Below, piece after piece: positions 1 to 6,127 of a stretch of 10,372 nt of DNA; within the stretch, counting starts at the first letter, position 1; every line of letters starts with the position of its first letter. A program made the position numbers and the translations under genes. The notes below the pieces were generated by a model. The model was not told where the DNA came from. It was given only the letters and a program-made list of their open reading frames with translations, and did no database searches. Origin of the DNA: an uncultured bacterium (GTDB lineage Bacteria; Planctomycetota; UBA8108). The stretch covers positions 1 through 10,372 of the forward strand of contig CAJWZY010000048.1 of NCBI GenBank assembly GCA_913050545.1. Direction: 5' to 3'.

Positions 1-53
1 CCCGTGACCTCAGCACTGCCAGTGCTGCGCTCTCCCAACTGAGCTAATCCCCC
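1..53 (-). tRNA. tRNA-Ala (anticodon GGC), 3' part cut off by the window edge
   Basis: Read on the minus strand, the segment begins GGGGGAT (acceptor strand), then TA, a D arm GCTC/GAGC, and an anticodon arm CAGCA/TGCTG. The 7-base loop CTGGCAG places GGC (plus positions 18-20) at 34-36, which decodes the Ala codon GCC. The variable region AGGTC and the 5' strand of the T stem (ACGGG) follow. The T loop and the 3' acceptor strand lie outside the window. All visible stems pair perfectly, so this looks functional. It is transcribed away from the LeuRS-like gene. I could not identify a convincing promoter in the spacer. Confidence 0.95.
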
Positions 54-100
54 GGTTGATTGCTGTTTGTCCCTTGATGATACCTTATTCGCAACTTCAA

Positions 101-195
101 GGAGGCCCTAATATCAAGATCCCTTGGATGGGTGTCAAGACTGTTTTCAAAACAGGTCAATCTGCATCTGCATTGCAGTAAAGATCTGGGGCTCC
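101..195 (+). other. Noncoding leader with tRNA-like symmetry upstream of the LeuRS-like gene
   Basis: The spacer between the tRNA-Ala gene and the LeuRS-like gene (54-226) has no gene. It holds a perfect odd palindrome, CTGTTTTCAAAACAG at 141-155, which as RNA could form a 5-bp stem with a UUCAA loop. It is flanked by GGAGGCCC (101-108) and GGGGCTCC (188-195), which pair at seven of eight positions and enclose about 95 nt, roughly the size of a long-arm tRNA. CTGCATTGCAG lies between the hairpin and the 3' flank. No canonical T loop or D arm is present on either strand, so this is not called a tRNA gene. It could be a leader structure, a tRNA relic, an operator, or chance. Confidence 0.3.
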
Positions 196-226
196 TTTTC
201 CATTGAAACTTGTCGATGGTGGTCTT

Positions 227-3200
227 ATGTTCGGCCCAATGGCGTTTCAACCTTACGATATTTCAGCTACTGAGCAGAAGTGGCAGAAGACCTGGGCAGA
301 GGCTGGTGAGTCAGGAGATTTACAGCCGCCTGGGGAAGATTCTGCCTCCCGGCTGGTGTTGCAGTGGCCTCCTGCTGCAGGGGGATTGACCTGGACGGAT
401 CTTCGCAGCCGGGTGCTGGCTGATGTTTATTCGAGATTCCAGCGTTCCAAGGGGCTGGATTCGCGGATTGGAAGGGTCCTGGATGGCTTCCAGGAAGAAA
501 GCCTGGAGCAGGCTCTCACCGATGGAAAACTGCCGGCTGATCTTGTCGACGGCAAGCTGCTTGACCTGGAGTCTTTCGAGAAGGCCCTGGCTATTCAACC
601 CGCCCCAGGTATGGGGTCAGGGGAAGGTGTCGCTGAGCAGGTCAGCAAGACCTCTGATCCCGCGTATTACCGGTTCACGCAGTGGATCTTCCTGGAGCTT
701 CTTCATTCTGAGTATATTTCCCGGGACCTTGACCATTCATCCGGGCAGGGAGAGCCAGGGGGAGCTGAAACGGAAACAGAAGCGAAAACGGAAGAAGGAT
801 CTGTAGACAAAGAGGCAACGGAGCCTGGCTGTCCGAGGTGGTTCCTTGAGGTAGGCTCGTTTGCCGAAAAACTTTTCGCTGATGTCGACAAATCAAAATG
901 GCCGGCTTCTTTACGCAAAGAACAGAAAGCCATCATCGGTCGCAGGAGAGGCACGGACCTGGAGATAGCTTTTATCAAGCCGTTTCACAACGAGGCCCGG
1001 CACGTACCGATTTTCACTACCCGGCTGGAGGCCATGCACGGGGTAACCTTTGTGCTGATCGCTCCCGGCCACGAGCTCATTGAGTTTATTACAGATCCGG
1101 AATACTCAGAGGATCTCGAGGCCTACCAGGCTCGTTATGAAAATGGGCAGGAGGCATCGATTTCCGGGGTTAGAACGGGTGGGGTTGCGCTGAATCCAGT
1201 GACCCTGGAAAAGATCCCTGTCCTGGTCTCTCCGCTGGCACTGGATCAATATTCCAATGGGGTGGTACTCGGAATCCCTGCTCATGACAAAAAACAGTTC
1301 GAGCTGGCCAGGAGGTTGAAGCTTCGAGTCAGGGAGGTGATTCATTCCAGTGAGGCGAAGTTTGATATGGGGGGTTCCCTTGCAGAGGCCTACGAAGGTG
1401 ATGGGAAGCTGACCAACTCAGGACCCTGTAGTGGTATGAAGCCAACGCGGGCCCGGGACCAGATGGCCCAGATCCTGTCGAGGCGTGGAATATGCAATAA
1501 GGTGACCCGCTACAGCCTCAAGGAGTTGCCGATCTCCGGGGAAGGCACCTGGGGCGCTCCCGTGCCTCTTTACCATTCGGCCGACCCTGTTATTGACGAT
1601 GCAGGAGAAGAAGGAGACGGCGTATTTCCGGCGGCCGATGGTGAGCTCCCGTTGAATTGCCCGGAGCTGGATCTTGAAACGGTCAAGAAGGGCAAACCTG
1701 GCCTTTCTTCCTGCAAGACAGCACAGGGAGAGGATTACGCCCGGGAGGAACTGAAGAGAGGCGGGGTGATGGTGCACCGCGATGCAGGGACTCTTCTTCC
1801 CTGGATGGGGCGCGCCTGGAGTTTCCTGTATCTTGTTTTGCCGAATCTCTCCGGGGAGGTGGAGGGTTTCAGGGAAGATTATGAAAAACCATTCGTGCAG
1901 CCGGAGGTTGATACTTGTGAGGAAGAGTCAGTGGATTCATCTTCAGCTCCCGTTGCAGCCCAGGAAGCTGCCGCTCCTGCGCAGGAACCGGAGGACCCTG
2001 TCCCCGGCAATGAAGGCTCAGATGGGGACGTTAGCGATGGAGATCTTTCTGCCGCCGGCGAAGAAGAAGGGGGCTCTGCTCCAGCCGAGCCGGTGTTGGA
2101 TGAGGAGAATAACTCCAGTGACGGAGCTGAGATTGATTCCTCCGGAGAGAGCGGCGAAGGGGAGGTTGAGCCGGTAGCCGAAGAAGCGGTTGGCGGCGAA
2201 AGCGAGGCAGCAGGCGAGGCCGCAGCAGGGGAGGTTGAGCCGGTAGCTGAAGAAGCGGTTGACGGCGAAAGCGAGGCAGCAGCAGGGCAAGTTGAGCTGC
2301 CCGAAGAGGAAGAGCCCCAGGTAAAGAAGGCTCCGCGGCAGCGGCTTTATCCTTTTTCAGGCGCGAAAGTCGATAAGTTCCTGCCCGTGGACGTTGTTTT
2401 TTCAGGAAACCGGCTATCTCCCAAGGAGATCGTGGGGATTCGCTGCATAACAAAATTCCTCTATAAGGAGCGCCACATTCCCTTTTTTGAACCTTTCCGG
2501 AGATTTTGTTCTGTCGGCCACCTCGAATTTGATCCGGGTGATGATTCGCAGGCAGGCAGCAGGAAATTCCCGGGTGATTCTTCCAGCGACCTGCTGGGAC
2601 GTTTCGGTTCTGACGCTCTCCGCCTGCAGATGCTATGTCTCGGCCCTGCAGACAGCCAGGCCAGCTTTGACGTTGACAGCCTCTACCATATCCGTCGTTT
2701 TCTGGAGAAGATCTGGCACGCGGTCGGCAGTCGAATCGGTAAGGGGAAATTCGTTTCGAGGAACGTCCTCGTCGCCAAGCACCGTCTTATCTACGATGTC
2801 TCCAGCCGTCTCAAGGATCTCAAGTTCCATACGGCTGTGAGTGCCCTGCGGGAGTTTATCAATTTCATTGCCAATCCCGGCACAACGGTGGAGGAAGTTG
2901 ACAAGGACGCTCTGGAGACTTTCATTGTGGTGCTGAAGCCTTTCGCTCCCCACCTCGCAGCCGAGCTCTGGGGGTGCCTGGGCAACGAGGTGTCACTGGA
3001 GGATACCGGCTGGCCGGAATACAGCAAGGAACTGGTGGAGCCTGCAGAGCGTGATCACGCTGTGTTTGTTGATGGAAGTTTGATAGATCGAATGACCGAG
3101 TCGATTGAGCTTGAAGAGAAGAAGCTCGAGTCGCGAGCCCTGGAGCTGGATTCTGTGCGGGATCACATTGGCCGCCGGAAGGTAAGCAGGGTGGAGGTTG

Positions 3201-3385
3201 TGAAAGGGCGCCTGATCTGGATTTGCCTGCGTAAGAAGAAACCTGTCAAGCCCCGGTCCGCGGTAGAGGACAGCGCAGATGATGCGCCAGGAGCGGCTGA
3301 GCAGCCCAGTGCCGAATCCCCCCCGGATTCCCCACCTTCGAACCCGGAGCCTGGTGAAAGTTCCGAAAAAGCTGACCCCGCCTGA
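227..3385 (+). CDS. Leucyl-tRNA synthetase-like protein lacking catalytic motifs (probable pseudo-synthetase)
   Basis: The 1052-residue product follows the bacterial LeuRS domain order. It has an N-terminal YDISATEQKWQKTW-type start (residues 10-23), a YYRFTQWIFLELL block (147-159), and the lead-in to the CP1 editing domain at 231-247. CP1 includes TTRLEAMHG (264-272) and IPAHDKKQ (350-357). WGAPVPLYH follows at 442-450, then a W-S-F-L block near 524-536, LPVDVVFSG (719-727), FGSDALRLQML (793-803), a helical anticodon-binding domain to about 927, and a C-terminal domain at 946-1002. The ATP-site motifs are gone: the HIGH position reads TWTD (55-58), no KMSKS occurs around 769-787, and the zinc-finger cysteine pairs are absent. 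Residues about 558-700 are an acidic low-complexity insert, and the last 50 residues are a Pro/Ser/Glu-rich tail. Leucylation is therefore not expected; binding tRNA or another partner is inference. The ATG at 227 was chosen for its short upstream GGTGG. A TTG at 203 or an ATG at 239 are alternatives. The frame is open over 3.1 kb, so it is not an obvious pseudogene. Confidence 0.88.
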   Translation: MFGPMAFQPYDISATEQKWQKTWAEAGESGDLQPPGEDSASRLVLQWPPAAGGLTWTDLRSRVLADVYSRFQRSKGLDSRIGRVLDGFQEESLEQALTDGKLPADLVDGKLLDLESFEKALAIQPAPGMGSGEGVAEQVSKTSDPAYYRFTQWIFLELLHSEYISRDLDHSSGQGEPGGAETETEAKTEEGSVDKEATEPGCPRWFLEVGSFAEKLFADVDKSKWPASLRKEQKAIIGRRRGTDLEIAFIKPFHNEARHVPIFTTRLEAMHGVTFVLIAPGHELIEFITDPEYSEDLEAYQARYENGQEASISGVRTGGVALNPVTLEKIPVLVSPLALDQYSNGVVLGIPAHDKKQFELARRLKLRVREVIHSSEAKFDMGGSLAEAYEGDGKLTNSGPCSGMKPTRARDQMAQILSRRGICNKVTRYSLKELPISGEGTWGAPVPLYHSADPVIDDAGEEGDGVFPAADGELPLNCPELDLETVKKGKPGLSSCKTAQGEDYAREELKRGGVMVHRDAGTLLPWMGRAWSFLYLVLPNLSGEVEGFREDYEKPFVQPEVDTCEEESVDSSSAPVAAQEAAAPAQEPEDPVPGNEGSDGDVSDGDLSAAGEEEGGSAPAEPVLDEENNSSDGAEIDSSGESGEGEVEPVAEEAVGGESEAAGEAAAGEVEPVAEEAVDGESEAAAGQVELPEEEEPQVKKAPRQRLYPFSGAKVDKFLPVDVVFSGNRLSPKEIVGIRCITKFLYKERHIPFFEPFRRFCSVGHLEFDPGDDSQAGSRKFPGDSSSDLLGRFGSDALRLQMLCLGPADSQASFDVDSLYHIRRFLEKIWHAVGSRIGKGKFVSRNVLVAKHRLIYDVSSRLKDLKFHTAVSALREFINFIANPGTTVEEVDKDALETFIVVLKPFAPHLAAELWGCLGNEVSLEDTGWPEYSKELVEPAERDHAVFVDGSLIDRMTESIELEEKKLESRALELDSVRDHIGRRKVSRVEVVKGRLIWICLRKKKPVKPRSAVEDSADDAPGAAEQPSAESPPDSPPSNPEPGESSEKADPA
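2162..2287 (+). repeat. Tandem in-frame repeat in the acidic insert of the LeuRS-like gene
   Basis: A 69-bp unit starting GAGGTTGAGCCGGTAG at 2162 is followed directly by a 57-bp copy at 2231. The copies differ by only two substitutions and one 12-bp in-frame deletion. A degraded third start (CAAGTTGAG) appears at 2288. The units encode EVEPVAEEAVxGESEAA-type acidic segments of 23 and 19 residues. The high DNA identity points to recent duplication, and the in-frame indel shows length variation is tolerated there. Confidence 0.9.
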
Positions 3386-3538
3386 AGAACCCGGTTCCCC
3401 TGGCGGCAACTTCCGGTATCCATTCAAAACCAGCCGGTTTCGGTTCTCTCCCTGTAGTTTTTTGCAGCCCTGAATGAGCGCATCGTATTCTTTGTACAGG
3501 GGATTGCTTTGCTGCCTGGAGAGTTGCCGGGGTGAATA

Positions 3539-4699
3539 ATGCCTGCCGAAAAAAACGAACAGTTCATTTCTTCCATAGGTTTCAAGACGCTGGGAATCCT
3601 GGTGTTCATTGCCGTGGTGATGGTGCAGTTTTACCAGGGGGGAGCGGAAGACGGCGGCAGGTCAGGCGCGCAGGCTCTTGCCAGGGAGGAGACTCCCGAG
3701 CCGACCCGGTTGAAGAGTGCCGCCCTTGAGCGCCTGCTTGAACGCGTAGGTGCTTCTCAGCACAGGATCGAGGTCGCCATGAAAAACCTCGAGGCCATGT
3801 CGATTGGCCTGCAGCGCGAGCGGGATGGTTTTGAGAGTCGCCTGGATGCCCACGATCTGAAAGCAGCTGCAACTCTGCTGCGTGGAATTGAGGATGTCGA
3901 GACAGTGAAAGCCCTCGCCGAGGCGAATTCCGCCAGCCTGCAGCTCATCAGGAATGAAGCCGGGCTCTCCGTGTCTCAACGCAAACGCCTGCTGATCCAT
4001 CCCGTCATCCAGATGAGAGGTAACGGAACAGTTGGTAGTGGAGTGCTCGTCTATTCCGAACCTTTTGCGGGAGAAGGACCGGAGGCGGGGTACTGCAACC
4101 TGGCATTGACAGCTTTCCACGTCGTATCAGAGATACTTGGAGATCGTCTCAACAGGAAGATCGACAGGGTTAAGCTCTTCAGTCCTGGCTCGAGGCAGAG
4201 CAGGGAGGTCGTTTCTGCCCGGTTGGTTGCCTTTGACAAATCGAAAGATATTGCGCTCCTTCGTCTCGACAGCACACGGAGAATCCGGGACCTGGCACGA
4301 CCGATGGCGGGCAGCTCCTTAAACCGGCTGGATATATTTTCCCCGGCCTGTGCAGTTGGTTGTCCGCTTGGCAACAGCCCAGTAGCCACGCTGGGGCAGA
4401 TTACTGCTGTCGATAAGGAGGTCGAAGGAGAGAGCTTCTGGATGATTAACGCACCGACGTATTTTGGCAATTCAGGTGGCGGGGTTTATTCTGTTCCTGA
4501 TTGCAACCTGATCGGTATTTTCAGCATGATTTATACCTATGGTAAGGCAAAGCCCATGGTGGTTCCTCATATGGGATTGTTTTTGCCCCTCGACAGCATC
4601 GCCAAATGGCTGGGTAACGAAGAACTCGGTTTTGTTCTCGAAGGCACGGCAGTTCCCCCAACTGCTTGGAAAGAAATGGGTTACAGCCCTCGGAACTGA
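3539..4699 (+). CDS. Membrane-anchored S1C/trypsin-like serine protease
   Basis: A 386-residue protein. Residues 16-32 form one hydrophobic segment after a short N-terminus, predicting a single-pass anchor with the catalytic part outside the cytoplasm. Residues about 58-148 are charged and heptad-like, probably a helical or coiled-coil spacer. The protease domain carries all three catalytic signatures: LTAFHVV (His194), KDIALLRLD (Asp237) and FGNSGGGVYS (Ser312). It also has the VGCPLGN block (273-279) usual in HtrA/DegP-like folds. No PDZ domain follows; the protein ends about 75 residues after the serine. That separates it from classical DegP/DegS and suggests a stand-alone envelope protease or processing enzyme. 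The ATG is supported by CGGGGTGA ending a few bases upstream. The gene is flanked by about 150 bp and 250 bp of noncoding DNA, so it is probably transcribed alone. Substrate unknown. Confidence 0.85.
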   Translation: MPAEKNEQFISSIGFKTLGILVFIAVVMVQFYQGGAEDGGRSGAQALAREETPEPTRLKSAALERLLERVGASQHRIEVAMKNLEAMSIGLQRERDGFESRLDAHDLKAAATLLRGIEDVETVKALAEANSASLQLIRNEAGLSVSQRKRLLIHPVIQMRGNGTVGSGVLVYSEPFAGEGPEAGYCNLALTAFHVVSEILGDRLNRKIDRVKLFSPGSRQSREVVSARLVAFDKSKDIALLRLDSTRRIRDLARPMAGSSLNRLDIFSPACAVGCPLGNSPVATLGQITAVDKEVEGESFWMINAPTYFGNSGGGVYSVPDCNLIGIFSMIYTYGKAKPMVVPHMGLFLPLDSIAKWLGNEELGFVLEGTAVPPTAWKEMGYSPRN

Positions 4700-4722
4700 C
4701 CGGGAGAGGCAGGGGATCGAGC

Positions 4723-4756
4723 CTTGAAATGGCCTGCTGAGCGCAGCCCTTTCAAG
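4723..4756 (+). terminator. Hairpin downstream of the protease gene, possible terminator
   Basis: CTTGAAA (4723-4729) pairs with TTTCAAG (4750-4756). Inside it CTGC/GCAG closes a small TGAGC loop, with GG/CC pairs and small bulges between. It starts 24 bases after the protease stop codon, where a transcript end is expected. There is no T-run after the stem (TTGCC follows), so it is not a classic intrinsic terminator. It may protect the mRNA 3' end instead. Confidence 0.4.
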
Positions 4757-4951
4757 TTGCCAAGATTTGCTGCTGATGTTACAAGTGCCCGAATCGCAGG
4801 CAATTATACAGGATCAGCCTGTACCCACTGGTAGCCGGGTGACAGAATAAACAGCTGAATCCATTGGAGTGTTTGCGAATGTGCAGGGGGATGGGGTACC
4901 ACTATCCCGGGCGTATACATACGATCAGGAAATCAGTTGGAGAAACCGAGA
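4757..4951. other. Noncoding spacer upstream of the LolA-like gene, with one small hairpin
   Basis: No credible gene is present in this stretch. One hairpin, TACAGG (4807-4812) with CCTGTA (4818-4823) around a 5-base loop, is visible. A weaker GGGAT/ATCCC pair lies further downstream, around 4890-4912. The promoter of the next gene should lie here, but I see no convincing -35/-10 pair. Confidence 0.4.
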
Positions 4952-6049
4952 ATGTTCAGGTTAACAGGAAATCTTATCTGCGGGGCGCTCCTGGTGAGCT
5001 CGATCCTCGTGGCACCCTTTGTGTCAGCCCAGGAAGATGCAAAGAAGGGGCAGAAACAGGTTGAGGACCTTTTCAAGAAGGTGGATCTGAAGTCCGAGGA
5101 GGAAACAAAGGTCTTCGGGCAGAAGAGTGACAAAGAGGCCATCGAGGTTGTCAATCGTTACCTGCAGGCCCTTGGCAGCAGGGACGTTCTGTTGAAGATC
5201 AATGACAGGCTGGCCAAGTTCCGCAATATCAAGTATTCAGCCACCGGGCAGACCGAGGCAGTCATCGCTCTCTACCTCAAGAGGGGGAACAAGTATCGCG
5301 AGGAGTGGGAGATCAAGGGCTTCAAGATCAAGGATGCTCCATTGGCTTTTACCCAGGTCTACAATGGGGAACTGCAGGAAGGCTGGGTCAAGATGCTCGG
5401 GACAGTCTCTCCCCTGGAAGGGCGGACGCTCAGCGTGTTTGTCTGGGATAAGCAGGTGGATGATTTCTTTGTCTCCTGGGAAGAAGATGGTTACGGGGTC
5501 AAGACAATAGGCCAGGGGCTCGTTGAGGATGATTCCTGCGATATCATCGAGGTGTCCGATTTCACCGGGCGCCAGAAGATTCGTTACTTCTTCTCGAAGA
5601 AGTCTGCGCTGCTGCTGAAGAAAGAATGGTTCGATGCTTCGGGAAAGCAGACCGTTAAGAAGGAGCAGTTCTACAAAAGCTACAAGTCCATCGGGTTCAG
5701 CGATCAATCGAAGCAGAAGGTCCAGTTTCCTACCCAGCTGGAGATTCATGTGGATGGCGATCTCGACACCGAGCGCAAATATACCGACATCAGGTACAAC
5801 ACCTCCCTTAAAGACGCCATCTTCGCCAAGCCAGAAGGAAAACCTTTCACCGGTGGCATTGATGGAACCAAGAAGAAGCCCCAGGCTCCTGCTGCTGCCA
5901 AGGTTGGTCCTGCTCCGCCTGTAGGCGTCCATGGGGGCCGCGGTCGTTCACGTAGCCGCCGGGGAGTGAGCAGGCCGCCTGGTAAAGATCCCAAGGCTGG
6001 AACCACCAAGGCTCAGCCTGATCCCAAGGCCAAGCCCGCGCCCAAGTAA
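4952..6049 (+). CDS. Exported LolA-like (outer-membrane lipoprotein-sorting fold) protein with basic C-terminal tail
   Basis: The 365-residue product begins with a typical Sec signal peptide (residues 1-26), with likely cleavage after VSA before QED. The mature region (about 50-300) is rich in alternating beta-strand-like stretches such as KYREEWEIKG, TQVYNGELQEGW and RQKIRYFFSKKSALLLKKEW. This is the pattern of LolA/LolB-type half-barrel proteins that carry lipids or lipoproteins across the periplasm. The assignment rests on pattern, not on a diagnostic motif. Residues 306-365 are a low-complexity tail rich in Pro, Ala, Lys and Gly with a GRGRSRSRRG patch. The tail is strongly basic and probably disordered. 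The ATG at 4952 was chosen because GGAG sits 9 bases upstream and the signal peptide begins cleanly. A TTG at 4937 preceded by AGGA would add five residues. It ends just before a convergent hairpin terminator. Confidence 0.65.
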   Translation: MFRLTGNLICGALLVSSILVAPFVSAQEDAKKGQKQVEDLFKKVDLKSEEETKVFGQKSDKEAIEVVNRYLQALGSRDVLLKINDRLAKFRNIKYSATGQTEAVIALYLKRGNKYREEWEIKGFKIKDAPLAFTQVYNGELQEGWVKMLGTVSPLEGRTLSVFVWDKQVDDFFVSWEEDGYGVKTIGQGLVEDDSCDIIEVSDFTGRQKIRYFFSKKSALLLKKEWFDASGKQTVKKEQFYKSYKSIGFSDQSKQKVQFPTQLEIHVDGDLDTERKYTDIRYNTSLKDAIFAKPEGKPFTGGIDGTKKKPQAPAAAKVGPAPPVGVHGGRGRSRSRRGVSRPPGKDPKAGTTKAQPDPKAKPAPK

Positions 6050-6098
6050 AAAGCAGCAGGTGAAAGCAGCCACCGGAAAGTTGGCTGGCCGATGAAAT

Positions 6099-6127
6099 AT
6101 AGCTCTCCTGCCAGGGAGGAGAGCTAT
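6099..6127. terminator. Bidirectional hairpin terminator between the LolA-like gene and rlmN
   Basis: ATAGCTCTCCT (6099-6109) pairs perfectly over 11 bp with AGGAGAGCTAT (6117-6127) around a 7-base loop. It sits 50 bases after the stop of the plus-strand gene, and the TAG stop codon of rlmN (6124-6126) lies inside its right arm. Short T-rich flanks occur on each side (TTTA on plus, ATTTC on minus). One structure probably ends transcription in both directions. Confidence 0.7.

Noticed and set aside
141..155. CTGT-N7-ACAG palindrome read as a LexA (SOS) box
   Set aside because: The spacing is 7, not the 8 of the E. coli CTGT-N8-ACAG box. Nearby genes are not typical SOS genes, and other phyla use different boxes.
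44..250. Minus-strand open frame of 68 codons across the tRNA and leader
   Set aside because: It overlaps the tRNA-Ala gene and has no family-like or signal features. It is a chance frame.
2018..2453. Long minus-strand open frames opposite the acidic insert
   Set aside because: They arise from the repetitive GC-rich Glu/Ala codons of the sense gene. The Leu/Arg/Pro-rich products are antisense artefacts.
3462..3491. Possible promoter TTGCAG-18 bp-TATTCT upstream of the protease
   Set aside because: Only 3 of 6 and 4 of 6 consensus matches. The organism's promoter consensus is unknown.
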